A stretch of 64,000 bases of DNA from NCBI GenBank assembly GCA_934131175.1, contig CAKOZD010000004.1, positions 60,014-124,013 of the forward strand. Direction: 5' to 3'. Positions 25,830 through 34,985 of the stretch are shown here, one piece after another. The translations under genes were made by a program, and so were the position numbers. Under the pieces are notes generated by a model. That model had not been told where the DNA came from and did not search any database. It saw nothing but the letters and a program-made list of their open reading frames with translations. How positions within the stretch are numbered: the stretch's first letter is position 1; each line of letters begins with the position of its first letter. Source of the DNA: an uncultured Bacilli bacterium. Its GTDB lineage: Bacteria; Bacillota_I; Bacilli_A; RF39; UBA660.

Positions 25830-26151
25830 GTACTTTTTTACGTTCTAGTTCTTTTAAACCTTCTTTTACCTTTTCAGATAATTCTTTTTGCATTTCTGTT
25901 TCATATCCTTTGAAGCAAATTCTTTGAATTTGATCGTGGTTAAATGCAATTACTTGTTTACTATTAAGTTCACCTTCTGGATATAAACATGCTCCATAGT
26001 CATACATTTGATTAGCACCTTCTATTTTTCCACTCTTATCATAGATATCACCATTTGGAATAATACAGTAACTTGTAATCATTACTTCTTTGGTACCTTC
26101 TTTTAATAATACAACTGTTCCGATTGGTAAAAATTTTTCTTCTATTTCCAT
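25813..26151 (-). CDS. DUF4176 protein (module 2)
   Basis: 112 aa. The DUF4176 core reads FLPIGTVVLLKEGTKEVMIT, DYGACLYPEGEL and FNHDQIQRICFKGY, with a Lys/Glu-rich helical C-terminus. It is closely similar to the protein encoded at 31604-31966, the same position in module 1. Likely an accessory or chaperone for the 1,379-residue protein encoded 16 nt upstream; that role is inferred. SD GGGAGG precedes ATG 26151. Confidence 0.88.
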   Translation of the reverse strand: MEIEEKFLPIGTVVLLKEGTKEVMITSYCIIPNGDIYDKSGKIEGANQMYDYGACLYPEGELNSKQVIAFNHDQIQRICFKGYETEMQKELSEKVKEGLKELERKKVQESQA

Positions 26152-26167
26152 TTTAATCCTCCCTTAT

Positions 26168-29100
26168 CTATTGCAAATCAGCAAGTTCATCACTTGATCG
26201 TGCATCATATTTTTCTGAACTTGTTGCTTGATAACTATAATCATCATCGTCATCTAAATAACCTTCGTTATCTGATGAATCATCATATTGAATATCAACT
26301 GAATCGTCTCCTGACCATTCATCTGTGTCGAATTCATCCTCATCTTCACCATTATCATTGTTTTTCTTTCGATCCATATAAGCTTTTGCTCCAATTCCTG
26401 CAGCAGCAGCTGCTGATAGTCCTGCAGCAATTGGTATTACTGCACTTGCTCCACCACTTGATGAAGATGTAGTTACTGGTGATGGTGTTGATGGTATCTT
26501 TGTATACTTACTTCCTTTTATAACATCTTCTATTGAAGCAGTTCCTTCTGTTAACGTATCCTTTATATCATCTAAGCCAGAAGTAGTATCAGTTGTTCCA
26601 TCTATTGGTAATGTTGAGTTATCCTCTGTGTAACCACCTGTTCCAGTATATCCTCCTCCTGTGTGATATGTTCCTCCTGTTGTTGTAGTTGTTGTTCCAG
26701 GATTTGTACTTGGAGGTGTTGTTACTGTTGTTGGTGCTGAGGTTGGTTGTACACTTGTTGGAGGAGTTGTTACTGCTGTTGTTGGTACTGCAGTTGTTGG
26801 AGGAGTTGTCATTGCTGTTGTTGGTGCTGCAGTTGTTGGAGGAGTTGTTATTGCTGTCGTTGGTGCTGCAGTTGTTGGTGGAGTAGTTACTACTGTTGTT
26901 GGTGCTGTTGTTGATACTGAACTGTCACTATATTGTGCAATACCAGTGTCACCTGATGCACCTCCTCCGCCACCAACAGTTCCGGTTCCACTAGGATATT
27001 GTTGAGTTCCAGTAGAACTTTGTTGACTAGTAGAATTATCATTTGAGTTGCCATTATCATCTGATGGACTACTTCCATCATCACTACTATTAAATTGATC
27101 ATTTGCTTTTTCATTATTTGCGGCATTATATATTGCTGCTGCTCCACCTACGGCTGCAGCTCCTGCGATTACAGGATGTTTCTTGACTGCGTCAGTAGCT
27201 TTATTTAATATTCCTTTAGTACCCTTTGATGCATCTGCAGTTACATCTTCTAATACTTTCTTTGCTGCCTCAAGTTCGTCTGTAGGTGTTGATATTCCAT
27301 TTCTTCTTTGATAATCAAAGAATTCTTTATCTGGAGTGTCTGCTAAAGCTGAATTTTCAGCTGTTGGTGCTCCATTATCTGATGCTTTTTTAAATAATTC
27401 TTCTGACTTTTGAGCATTTTCTGCTGCTTTTTGTTCTGCGGCTTTTGCTCCTTCATTTCTATATGCCATCCATTCGTCGTCTGGTGTACTTGCAAATGCT
27501 GAATCTTCTGGACCGCTTGGTGCTCCATTATCTGATGCTTTAGTTCTTAAACTTTCTGCATTCTTTGCATTTTCTGCTGCTTTTTGTTCTGCAGCTTTTG
27601 CTCCTTCATTTCTATATGCCATCCATTCGTCGTCTGGTGTATTTGCAAATGCTGAATCTTTTGAACTGCTTGGGGCTCCGTTATCTGACGCTTTCTTAAA
27701 TAATTCTTCTGACTTTTGAGCATTTTCTGCTGCTTTTTGTTCTGCGGCTTTTGCTCCTTCATTTCTATATGCCATCCATTCGTCGTCTGGTGTACTTGCA
27801 AATGCTGAATCTTCTGGACCGCTTGGTGCTCCATTATCTGATGCTTTAGTTCTTAAACTTTCTGCATTCTTTGCATTTTCTGCTGCTTTTTGTTCTGCAG
27901 CTTTTGCTCCTTCATTTCTATATGCCATCCATTCATCATCTGGTGTGTTTGCAAATGCTGAATCTTTTGAACTGCTTGGTGCTCCTCTGTCAGCTGCTGT
28001 CTTAAATTGTTCTGTTGCCTTTCCTTTTGTTACACCTTGTTCTGCTACTTCTGATGTTGTTTTCTTTGCTCCTGCTTCTGCTGTTTCTGATGTTACTTTC
28101 TTTCCTGTTGTTGTTAATGACTCTGAAGTTGTTTTTGTTGATACATCTATACCATTTTTCTTTTGATATGCTTTAAATTCACTATCTGTAGCATCTGCCA
28201 AAGCTGAGTTATTTGCAGTTGGTGCTCCTCTGTCGGCTGCTGTCTTAAATTGCTGACTTGCCTTTTCCTGATATGCTTTTAAATCTGTATCTGTTATGTT
28301 AGAGAAAGCTGATTCATTTGCACTTTTTGGTGCTCCATTTTCTGATGCTTTATTAAGTATAGAATCAATTTCATCAATTCTATTATCTATTTGACGATTT
28401 GCTTCATCATATCCTTTTAAGCTATCTGGTTTTGCGGTTGTTTTTTCTTGAATTAATTTTTTCTGTTCTGTATTTAAATTTTTACTTTCAACCAATGTCT
28501 TTCTCTCTGAAAGTAAATCTGACTGTTGTTGTTTTATATCCACTTCTGTTCTAAATTGTTCTGTTGCCTTTCCTTTTGTTGCACTTTGTTCTGCTACTTC
28601 TGATGTTGTTTTCTTTGCTCCTGCTTCTGCTGTTTCTGAGGTTACTTTCTTTCCTGTAGTTTCTGCTGTATCTGTAATAATTTTCTTTTCTGATGTTTCA
28701 ATTGCTTCTGATCCTGCTTTTCTAGCAGTTACTGCTTTTTGTTCTGCAACTGTAGCAGCATTGTCAACTACTGCTGGTGCTTGGAAATCTGTTGTCTTTC
28801 TAAATTGTTCTGTTGCCTTTCCTTTTGTTGCACTTTGTTCTGCTACTTCTGATGTTGTTTTCTTTGCAGTAGATGTTGTTTTTTCAATTGCAGATTTGTT
28901 TGGCGTTGTCACTTTTGCTCCTGTTGATGATTCTGATGTTAATTTTTTACCAGTTGATTCTGCAGTATCTGTCATAACTTTCTTTTCTGATGTTTCTACA
29001 ATTTCTGTACTTGTCTTTTTTGCACTTGCTGCTTTTAAAGCATCTGCATCTTTTTTCATGCTTTCAACTGCTTTTGATGCTTCTTGCTTTTGAAGACTAG

Positions 29101-30307
29101 CTGCATCTCTTGCCTTTTGAGCAGCCTTTTGCTCAGATGCAGTAGTTGCATTTTTTAATCTTTCATCTGCAACTTTGAAAGCATCTTCTGCTTTAGTAAC
29201 TTGACTTTGAGCTTTTTCTACTTGTTTATTAGCTAAAGATATAATTTTTTCTTCATTTCCAGATTTTAAAGTTTTTTCAATTAATTCTTGATTTGCTGTG
29301 GCATATTTTTGTTCTGCTTTTTCTACTGACTTACTTGCCATTTTATTTGCAAGCGTTCCTTCTGTTGTATTCATTAGCTTAGTTTCTTTTGCTGCTAATT
29401 TTTCTTCTGCCTTTAGTGCTTTTGTTTCTGCTTTTTGAAGTGAACGTTCTGTTAATTTCTTGCCTACAGTAGTTTGTGATAATTTTTCTGTTGCAGCACT
29501 AACTTTATTTGTTGCAGCTTTAACAACTTTTGTATTTGAAACTTTTTCAGTTACTTTCTTTATACCTGGTGATGCTACTTTAAACACAACATTGGCAGCG
29601 ACGGCGGTTGCTGCTTCTTTGGCAGCCGATTTCAAACCATCCTGTGACGCTGCTTGATTCAATGTTTTTCCAGAACGTAGTCCTTTTTGAGTTCCTTGTC
29701 CAAAACCTGAAGCTGCACCTACTGCAGCATCTACTACCATAGATCCTCCTGGTAAAGCTACATATGTTGCTACAGTTCCCGCAAATTTTCCGAATTTTGC
29801 TGCCTTACTATTTTCATTATAACCTTTTCCACCACTTATTGTATTACCAACTGCTTTTCCTACTTCGTATGACCAGTCTTTGGCAACAAATTCTGAAATT
29901 TTACTCTTTGCTCCATCAAATCCTAATGCTCCTGCACCTAATCCAACTAGCGTTGCTCCGGCATCTACAAAACCTTCAAATACTCCTGTTACACCTTGAG
30001 CGATTCCTCCAAAAAGGTTTCCAAAGAAACTACCTTTGTCATCATTAGCAGCTCTATCGTAGTCTTCAAGTTGTGATTTTTGTGCAATTAGAGATGCATG
30101 AATTTGCTCTATAGAACTTGTATCAAAGTTATCACACACTGATGTTGGTATACTTTCAACCAATGTTCCTACTCCAACTTGACTATTTATGTTTGAAATT
30201 GCACTTTTAAGTTCTGATTTAATATTTGCAATTTCTGATATAAGACTTTGTGCTGAACCTATTACACTTTCTAATTTCTCAGTATCCCCTGTTACAATAT
30301 CTGCCAT
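26168..30307 (-). CDS. Large repetitive, C-terminally anchored type VII-linked surface protein (module 2)
   Basis: 1,379 aa. In order: a helical N-terminus (~1-85) without signal peptide; a Gly/Ala-rich hydrophobic region (~95-230, VTGVFEGFVDAGATLVGLGA; AASGFGQGTQKGLRSGKTL) shared with the 828-residue paralogue; an Ala/Lys/Glu coiled coil (~230-430); several degenerate repeats (KGKATEQFRT; DDEWMAYRNEGAKAAEQKAA); a Thr/Pro stalk (TTPPTTAAPTTA repeats); TM VIPIAAGLSAAAAAGIGAKA; and an acidic tail ending DARSSDELADLQ. It is probably exported N-terminus first by a type VII system and held by the C-terminal segment. Start ATG 30307 has SD AGGGAG. The repeats suggest recent expansion. No toxin domain is recognised. 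Confidence 0.8.
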   Translation of the reverse strand: MADIVTGDTEKLESVIGSAQSLISEIANIKSELKSAISNINSQVGVGTLVESIPTSVCDNFDTSSIEQIHASLIAQKSQLEDYDRAANDDKGSFFGNLFGGIAQGVTGVFEGFVDAGATLVGLGAGALGFDGAKSKISEFVAKDWSYEVGKAVGNTISGGKGYNENSKAAKFGKFAGTVATYVALPGGSMVVDAAVGAASGFGQGTQKGLRSGKTLNQAASQDGLKSAAKEAATAVAANVVFKVASPGIKKVTEKVSNTKVVKAATNKVSAATEKLSQTTVGKKLTERSLQKAETKALKAEEKLAAKETKLMNTTEGTLANKMASKSVEKAEQKYATANQELIEKTLKSGNEEKIISLANKQVEKAQSQVTKAEDAFKVADERLKNATTASEQKAAQKARDAASLQKQEASKAVESMKKDADALKAASAKKTSTEIVETSEKKVMTDTAESTGKKLTSESSTGAKVTTPNKSAIEKTTSTAKKTTSEVAEQSATKGKATEQFRKTTDFQAPAVVDNAATVAEQKAVTARKAGSEAIETSEKKIITDTAETTGKKVTSETAEAGAKKTTSEVAEQSATKGKATEQFRTEVDIKQQQSDLLSERKTLVESKNLNTEQKKLIQEKTTAKPDSLKGYDEANRQIDNRIDEIDSILNKASENGAPKSANESAFSNITDTDLKAYQEKASQQFKTAADRGAPTANNSALADATDSEFKAYQKKNGIDVSTKTTSESLTTTGKKVTSETAEAGAKKTTSEVAEQGVTKGKATEQFKTAADRGAPSSSKDSAFANTPDDEWMAYRNEGAKAAEQKAAENAKNAESLRTKASDNGAPSGPEDSAFASTPDDEWMAYRNEGAKAAEQKAAENAQKSEELFKKASDNGAPSSSKDSAFANTPDDEWMAYRNEGAKAAEQKAAENAKNAESLRTKASDNGAPSGPEDSAFASTPDDEWMAYRNEGAKAAEQKAAENAQKSEELFKKASDNGAPTAENSALADTPDKEFFDYQRRNGISTPTDELEAAKKVLEDVTADASKGTKGILNKATDAVKKHPVIAGAAAVGGAAAIYNAANNEKANDQFNSSDDGSSPSDDNGNSNDNSTSQQSSTGTQQYPSGTGTVGGGGGASGDTGIAQYSDSSVSTTAPTTVVTTPPTTAAPTTAITTPPTTAAPTTAMTTPPTTAVPTTAVTTPPTSVQPTSAPTTVTTPPSTNPGTTTTTTGGTYHTGGGYTGTGGYTEDNSTLPIDGTTDTTSGLDDIKDTLTEGTASIEDVIKGSKYTKIPSTPSPVTTSSSSGGASAVIPIAAGLSAAAAAGIGAKAYMDRKKNNDNGEDEDEFDTDEWSGDDSVDIQYDDSSDNEGYLDDDDDYSYQATSSEKYDARSSDELADLQ
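26680..26925 (-). repeat. Thr/Pro-coding tandem repeat (stalk)
   Basis: About five imperfect ~39-bp units encode 13-residue repeats of the type VTTPPTTAAPTTA. The product resembles a rigid Thr/Pro stalk that spans a cell wall. Copy number may vary between strains. Confidence 0.8.
27381..27992 (-). repeat. 306-bp tandem duplication made of 153-bp units
   Basis: Two nearly identical 306-bp copies (27381-27686 and 27687-27992) each hold two 51-codon units with the core TPDDEWMAYRNEGAKAAEQK. Near-identity at DNA level points to recent unequal crossover. Confidence 0.85.
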
Positions 30308-30321
30308 TGTATTACTCCCTT

Positions 30322-30735
30322 CTATATTTCTTGAACTTGTGTTACACCAGAACATCCAGCTGCACTTGAGTGTGCTTCTGTATTGTATTGTACCTGTAAC
30401 TCATCGTGCTTCTTTTGGGCAGCACTTGCTAACTCGTCAAATGATTCCGTTATTTTACTAGCATTATTGATACTTTCCTTCAACTCTTCAACGCTATCAA
30501 ATCCGGTTACACCTTCCATTTGTACAGCGGCACTATAATCACTTTCAAGTTTACTTATATTATTGATTAATGATGCTGTTGAACTTTCTATTATTGATCT
30601 TGCTGCTTCAATAGCACTTTTTATTGCACTAGGGTCGATTTGTGAATTTGCATTTTTTGCTGGGATTCCACAAAGCGTCTCACCTTTTTCATTATACCCT
30701 TTATATGTATGTGGATATGTATCATTTATTGACAT
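30322..30735 (-). CDS. Small helical protein, LXG-accessory-like (module 2)
   Basis: 137 aa. A short N-terminal strand-like segment (MSINDTYPHTYKGYNEKGET) is followed by two long helices (~35-75 and ~85-120) and a Ser/Ala-rich end. No signal peptide or membrane segment. ATG 30735 has SD AAGGAG at 8 nt; a longer frame would run into the hairpin-rich spacer. The position between a WXG100-like pair and the large anchored protein suggests a targeting partner of that protein. No named family was recognised. Confidence 0.72.
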   Translation of the reverse strand: MSINDTYPHTYKGYNEKGETLCGIPAKNANSQIDPSAIKSAIEAARSIIESSTASLINNISKLESDYSAAVQMEGVTGFDSVEELKESINNASKITESFDELASAAQKKHDELQVQYNTEAHSSAAGCSGVTQVQEI

Positions 30736-30756
30736 AGTTTTACACTCCTTTTTATA

Positions 30757-30831
30757 CTTATGCAATGCATAAGAAACAGAGAAATAATACTTCCTATTTC
30801 TCTTCTTCCTATACATTGCATTTCGCAATGT
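30757..30831 (-). other. Three consecutive hairpins between WXG100-like gene and module 2 accessory gene
   Basis: On the minus strand: GCAATGT/ACATTGC arms (30813-30831, loop 5), AGAGAAATA/TATTTCTCT (30778-30803, loop 8) and the near-palindrome CTTATGCATTGCATAAG (30757-30773). No T-run follows. Such a spacer could protect the upstream WXG100-like mRNA or reduce read-through. Confidence 0.65.
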
Positions 30832-30840
30832 ATTCTTTTA

Positions 30841-31116
30841 TTATTGTTCTTGATCGTATGATAATGCTTGTTCAACAGCTAATCTTAAGTTTGTTGCAGA
30901 TAATTTCATATCTTCCATTGCTGCTGGTACATCAGCACTATAATATCCTTCCCAGTTTTCTCTTACTGTTTCTGACCAAGTTGTTTGAATTCCTGATGGA
31001 ATTGTATTTTTAAATGCAGTATCTAATGTTTGCATATTTTCTTGCATTGTTGAAATAATGCTGTCGATTTGTGATGCATCATCAGTTGCTGCTCCTGGAT
31101 TAATTGTAATATTCAT
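30841..31116 (-). CDS. WXG100-like (ESAT-6 family) protein b, copy 1
   Basis: 91 aa with two helices and a central turn TTWSETVRENWEGYY, in the place of the WXG motif. The C-terminus ...QALSYDQEQ resembles the Y-x-x-x-D/E export signal. No signal peptide. WXG100 proteins form helical-hairpin dimers exported by type VII systems; this one probably pairs with the product of 31152-31442. It is identical to the protein at 34986-35261. Confidence 0.85.
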   Translation of the reverse strand: MNITINPGAATDDASQIDSIISTMQENMQTLDTAFKNTIPSGIQTTWSETVRENWEGYYSADVPAAMEDMKLSATNLRLAVEQALSYDQEQ

Positions 31117-31151
31117 AATACCATTTTCTCCTTTCTATATTTATTAAAAAA

Positions 31152-31442
31152 TTAATGCATTCCAGATTTAAGGTCACCAATCATAGTACCAAACTTAGTA
31201 GTTTGTAGACCCATGTATCCTTCTGCTTCTTCGATTGTTTGTGTAATCTTATTTAATGTATCTTGTTTTGCTTGGAATTTAGCTAATAAATCGTTTGCTG
31301 GATCTCCTTGAATATCACCACTTGTGATTTCTTCAATTAAGTTAGTTAATCTAGCTAAATTTGATTTGTATTCTTGTCCAGCTGTTTCTAAAGCATTCTT
31401 TAATGTTTTTAATGCTTCTTCATCTACGTGAATTACTGACAT
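31152..31442 (-). CDS. WXG100-like (ESAT-6 family) protein a, copy 1
   Basis: 96 aa helical hairpin: helix ~8-42 (TLKNALETAGQEYKSNLARL), turn SGDIQGDPANDL in place of W-x-G, helix ~55-90. A WXG100-superfamily member without Trp at the turn, probably the heterodimer partner of the following gene. SD AGGAGGTG is ideal, suggesting high expression. It is identical to 35297-35587. Confidence 0.85.
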   Translation of the reverse strand: MSVIHVDEEALKTLKNALETAGQEYKSNLARLTNLIEEITSGDIQGDPANDLLAKFQAKQDTLNKITQTIEEAEGYMGLQTTKFGTMIGDLKSGMH

Positions 31443-31517
31443 ATTCTTTTCACCTCCTATTATGTTTTAAGAATATAGTTCAATTCTACGAGTACCGAAC
31501 CCATATCCTATAAATTT

Positions 31518-31546
31518 ATTTTATTATTTTTTTATATCTTTTTCAA
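31518..31546 (-). promoter_or_regulatory. Promoter of module 2 (WXG100-like pair)
   Basis: TTGAAA (31541-31546), a 17-nt spacer, TAAAAT (31518-31523). The -10 box is inside the 780-bp repeat and the -35 box outside it, with the same spacing as copy 2. The leader is about 70 nt long. Confidence 0.6.
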
Positions 31547-31582
31547 GTATTAGAAAAAAATATACAAATTTTTTACAGTATC

Positions 31583-31617
31583 ATTTTATAAAAAAAAGAA
31601 AACCTATTCTTGGTTTT
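31583..31617 (-). terminator. Terminator straddling the stop codon of module 1 DUF4176
   Basis: Minus-strand GAAAACC/GGTTTTC with a loop containing the TAG stop, followed by a T-run. Same geometry as the terminator at 25800-25829. Confidence 0.8.
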
Positions 31618-31966
31618 CTTCTTCTGGTTTCATTTTTGATATTTCTTCTTTTACTTGTTCAAAACTTTCTTTTAAAAATTTATTATATTCATCGTGAATT
31701 GGTGTTGAATATCCTGGATAACATATTTTTTCTATTTGGTCGTGATTAAATCCTAAAATTTGTTCACTTGATATTAATCCTTCTGGATATGTACATCCTC
31801 CATAATCATAAATTTTACCAATTCCACTAACTTTTTTATCACCTTCATAAACAGTACCTTGTGGCATCAATCCATAACTTAAAATCATTACTTCTTTTTT
31901 ACCGTTTTTTAATAATACAATTGTACCAATTGGTAAAAATTTTTCTAATTTTGTTTGTTCTTGCAT
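31604..31966 (-). CDS. DUF4176 protein (module 1)
   Basis: 120 aa. The DUF4176 core reads FLPIGTIVLLKNGKKEVMIL, DYGGCTYPEGLI and FNHDQIEKICYPGY, with a helical Glu/Lys-rich C-terminus. Close paralogue of the 112-residue protein at 25813-26151. Likely accessory to the 828-residue protein encoded 14 nt upstream; the role is inferred from the family's co-occurrence with type VIIb effectors. SD TAGGAGG precedes ATG 31966. Confidence 0.88.
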   Translation of the reverse strand: MQEQTKLEKFLPIGTIVLLKNGKKEVMILSYGLMPQGTVYEGDKKVSGIGKIYDYGGCTYPEGLISSEQILGFNHDQIEKICYPGYSTPIHDEYNKFLKESFEQVKEEISKMKPEEENQE

Positions 31967-31980
31967 ATTAATCCTCCTAA

Positions 31981-34467
31981 TTATTGTAAATCTGCTAGTT
32001 CATCACTTGATCTCGCATCATATTTTTCTGAACTTTCTTGTGATTGATAACTATAATCATCATCAGCATCTAAATAGTTTTCATTATCTGATGAATCATC
32101 ATATTGAATATCAACTGAATCGTCTCCTGACCATTCGTCTGTGTCAAATTCTTCTTCATCTTCACCATTATCATTGTTTTTCTTTCTATCCATATAAGCT
32201 TTTGCTCCAATACCGGCTGCTGCAGCTGCTGAAAGTCCTGCAGCAATTGGTATTACTGCACTACTTCCTCCACTAGATTTTTGAGTTGTAACTGGTGTTG
32301 GTGTTGATGGTATTTTTGTATATTTACTGCCTTTAATTACATCTTCTATAGAAGTAGTACTATCGTTTAATGTATCTTTTACATCCTCAAGACCAGTTGT
32401 TGTATCTGTTGTAGAGTCTGTTGGTAATGTACTATTATCACCTATATATCCACCTGTTCCAGTATATCCTCCACCTGTATGGAATGTATCTCCACCTGTT
32501 GTTGTGGTTGTTGTATTAGGCGTTGTTCCAGGCGTATTTATAATTGTTGTTGGTGCTGATGTATCTGGTGCTGTTGTACCTGGTGTACTTGGACCAGCAC
32601 TTGTTGTTGGTGCTGACGTATCTGGTGATGATGTATCTGGTGCTGACGTGTCTGGTGCTGTTGTACCTGGTGTACTTGGGTCTGTAGTAGTTGTTGGTGC
32701 TGATGTATCTGGTGTTGTATCATCTGTTCTAAATTGAGTAGAACTATCACCTGATGGATTACCTGTCGGAGTAGAATCATCATATGATGATTGTGAGCCT
32801 CCAGGATTTGTATTTCCTGGATCATATCCATTATCACCACTTGGATCATATGATGGCGTTGAGTCATCATTTCCATTATACTCATCAATAGATTGGAATT
32901 TTGATTCTGTTTCTCCCGTGTAATTTAAATCGTTATTAGTGGCTTTCCTTGATTGGAATTGATTTGAAGCAATATCTGAATTTATTCCAAGATTTACTGC
33001 TCTATCAACTGCATTTGTAGTTCCTCCTAATGCAGATTCTGCCACTACCCTTGCTGCTGAACCGGCTGCTACTCCACCACTTGATGTTGTAACACCTGCA
33101 GCAACTGCTTTTACTCCTAGTGTAGCTGCGTCACCTGTAGTTCTTGCTGCTCCACTTAAAAGTTTTCCTAACTTAGTACCTTCATGTGTAGTTGTATTTG
33201 TAACTTTATTAGTTGCTTTTGCAAGAATAGACTTGTCTGTGAAATTTTCTACTAAACTATTCTTAGCACCTGAAGCTGCATTTAAAACTTCTTTAGAAGA
33301 TCTAACTAAATTTTGACCAGTTCCCTTTACAACACTTTCAAGTTTTCCTGCTCCTGCTTGATGCAAGTCAATGATTGTATTCATATCAGCTTTACCTTTT
33401 CTCATAGCTGCTTTTGTTACTTTATCATTATATCCACCTGATGCTTTAATATTTTCTACTGCTTGTTCTTTTGCAGTAGTTGCTTGTTCAGCTGTCATTC
33501 TTCCATTTGAAACTGCTTCATCAATTTGTTTATTAGCAGATTTAATTCTACTTCTTTCTCCAAGTTTACCAGCACCATAAGCAATGGCTGCTTCTGTTGT
33601 ACCTTGAATAGCACCTTGAAGAGTAGATGCTTCCAATCCTTTACCGGATTGCAATCCAGTTTGAGTTCCTTGTCCAAATCCACTAACCCCTGCTACTAAT
33701 GTACTACTGTTTGTAGTTGATGTTAAAATGCTTGTTGCTTTATTTGCAAATTTTGCGGCTTTGGAAACATTTCCTACTTTTCCTGCTACTGATGCAGTTT
33801 GATATGCTTTACTTGCTCCTGATATATATCCAGCCATAGTTGCATATCCTAAAGCTTTTCCTGCTCCATTTACTATTGATGCTGCCCCACTATCTTTTGT
33901 TACAGCACTATATTTCGATGCCCAAGAGTTTGATGTTAATGGACTCATTAATGCTCCTGAAACATCAAATTTAACAGCTGACTGTAATGCTTTTGATGCT
34001 GCTGTATCTTCATGTGTCCATAGCTTTGGAACATTTGTTACCCAGGCACCAGCTGTTAGTACTGCATCTCCGACACCTTCAAAAACGCTTAAAAATCCTT
34101 CACCTAATTTCCCTGTAAGTAATGATAATGTTCCTCCAACTTTTTGAATAGCACTACCTTTGTTATATTCATCTATTTCTTCTACTTTTTGATTTATTTG
34201 TGTTATGACTTCATTTACACCATTTTCTGTATACTCTATAACTGAATCAAATGCACTACTTTCTACATGTCCAACATATTGCTCAAATCCAGTACAACTT
34301 TGTAATTGTTTTACTGCTTCTTGAACTTTTTCTTTTACTTCTTCAACTTGACCACCAGATGATACAATTGCATTTAGCTGTTGTATTGCCTCATTGATTT
34401 TATCTTCATCTTTGTAAATACCATTTCTTCCTGTAAGCCAAGTTGTAAAGCTATTCCACATTCCCAT
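31981..34467 (-). CDS. Large C-terminally anchored type VII-linked surface protein (module 1)
   Basis: 828 aa. Helical N-terminus (~20-105: DEDKINEAIQQLNAIVSSGG); a Gly/Ala-rich part (VFEGVGDAVLTAGAWVTNVP; GVSGFGQGTQTGLQSGKGLE); helical middle (~310-500); a Ser/Thr/Asp/Pro-rich stalk (~540-690); TM VIPIAAGLSAAAAAGIGAKA; and an acidic tail nearly identical to that of the 1,379-residue protein. No signal peptide and no recognised catalytic domain. The C-terminal ~170 residues are highly conserved between the paralogues whereas the N-terminal halves differ, suggesting a shared anchor with a module-specific head. SD AGGAGG precedes ATG 34467. Confidence 0.8.
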   Translation of the reverse strand: MGMWNSFTTWLTGRNGIYKDEDKINEAIQQLNAIVSSGGQVEEVKEKVQEAVKQLQSCTGFEQYVGHVESSAFDSVIEYTENGVNEVITQINQKVEEIDEYNKGSAIQKVGGTLSLLTGKLGEGFLSVFEGVGDAVLTAGAWVTNVPKLWTHEDTAASKALQSAVKFDVSGALMSPLTSNSWASKYSAVTKDSGAASIVNGAGKALGYATMAGYISGASKAYQTASVAGKVGNVSKAAKFANKATSILTSTTNSSTLVAGVSGFGQGTQTGLQSGKGLEASTLQGAIQGTTEAAIAYGAGKLGERSRIKSANKQIDEAVSNGRMTAEQATTAKEQAVENIKASGGYNDKVTKAAMRKGKADMNTIIDLHQAGAGKLESVVKGTGQNLVRSSKEVLNAASGAKNSLVENFTDKSILAKATNKVTNTTTHEGTKLGKLLSGAARTTGDAATLGVKAVAAGVTTSSGGVAAGSAARVVAESALGGTTNAVDRAVNLGINSDIASNQFQSRKATNNDLNYTGETESKFQSIDEYNGNDDSTPSYDPSGDNGYDPGNTNPGGSQSSYDDSTPTGNPSGDSSTQFRTDDTTPDTSAPTTTTDPSTPGTTAPDTSAPDTSSPDTSAPTTSAGPSTPGTTAPDTSAPTTIINTPGTTPNTTTTTTGGDTFHTGGGYTGTGGYIGDNSTLPTDSTTDTTTGLEDVKDTLNDSTTSIEDVIKGSKYTKIPSTPTPVTTQKSSGGSSAVIPIAAGLSAAAAAGIGAKAYMDRKKNNDNGEDEEEFDTDEWSGDDSVDIQYDDSSDNENYLDADDDYSYQSQESSEKYDARSSDELADLQ
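32500..32735 (-). repeat. Thr/Asp/Pro-coding repetitive stalk
   Basis: Imperfect repeats encode units such as PSTPGTTAPDTSAPDTS. It corresponds to the Thr/Pro stalk of the module 2 paralogue but with a different unit. Confidence 0.7.
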
Positions 34468-34482
34468 AAACTTCCTCCTATA

Positions 34483-34881
34483 TTATTCTGCACTTTGTGC
34501 CTCTGCATTTACTTCTTGTCGTGTTTTTTCATTTAATTCCTCTTGCTTTTCATTGTATACTTCTAAAGCTCTTTTTTTTGCTTCTTCTATTGTTGCACTC
34601 ATTGCTTGTTCTGGCAATGTCTTTATAAAATTACTGACCTCTTCAAGTATAGGTTGCATATTTTTATCAGCAACGCTTAGTGCTTCTGAACCTATTTGAA
34701 CTTTATTTATTGCATCTGAAATGTCTTGCATTCCATCATTTGCAACTGTCATAATATTGTCACATGCACTTTCAATACTTTTATAATCTATTATAGTACT
34801 TGCAGATGGTGCCGTCTTTGATATGGTTTTTCCTGATTTTGTTGTAGCATAATATGTTCTTGCATCTGTCATTCCAGCCAT
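34483..34881 (-). CDS. Small helical protein, LXG-accessory-like (module 1)
   Basis: 132 aa: an N-terminal disordered part (~1-30) and two helices (~35-75 KSIESACDNIMTVANDGMQD; ~78-125) ending Glu/Gln-rich. No signal peptide. It takes the same place as the 137-residue protein of module 2 yet shows little sequence similarity, as expected for a partner specific to its own large protein. SD AAGGGAG precedes ATG 34881. Confidence 0.72.
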   Translation of the reverse strand: MAGMTDARTYYATTKSGKTISKTAPSASTIIDYKSIESACDNIMTVANDGMQDISDAINKVQIGSEALSVADKNMQPILEEVSNFIKTLPEQAMSATIEEAKKRALEVYNEKQEELNEKTRQEVNAEAQSAE

Positions 34882-34985
34882 TTTTTCACTCTCCCTTAAT
34901 ACTTATGCAATGCATAAGAAACAGAGAAATAATACTTCCTATTTCTCTTCTTCCTATACATTGCATTTCGCAATGTATTCTTTTA

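Larger units (their letters stand above)
30754..31533. repeat. 780-bp perfect direct repeat, copy 1
   Basis: Identical by eye to 34899-35678 (offset 4,145 bp, no indels). It covers a three-hairpin spacer, two WXG100-like genes, their SDs and the promoter -10; the -35 box lies outside the repeat in both copies. It indicates recent duplication or gene conversion. Confidence 0.95.

Noticed and set aside
26680..26925. Regular repeats suggesting a CRISPR array
   Set aside because: The repeats are in frame, imperfect and code for TTPPTTAAPTTA units without unique spacers; no cas genes are nearby.
26194..29093. Long antisense open frames opposite the repetitive surface-protein gene, rich in Leu/His or Val/Phe
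   Set aside because: They mirror the biased Thr/Ala/Glu codons on the coding strand, lack Shine-Dalgarno sequences and show no protein-like motifs.
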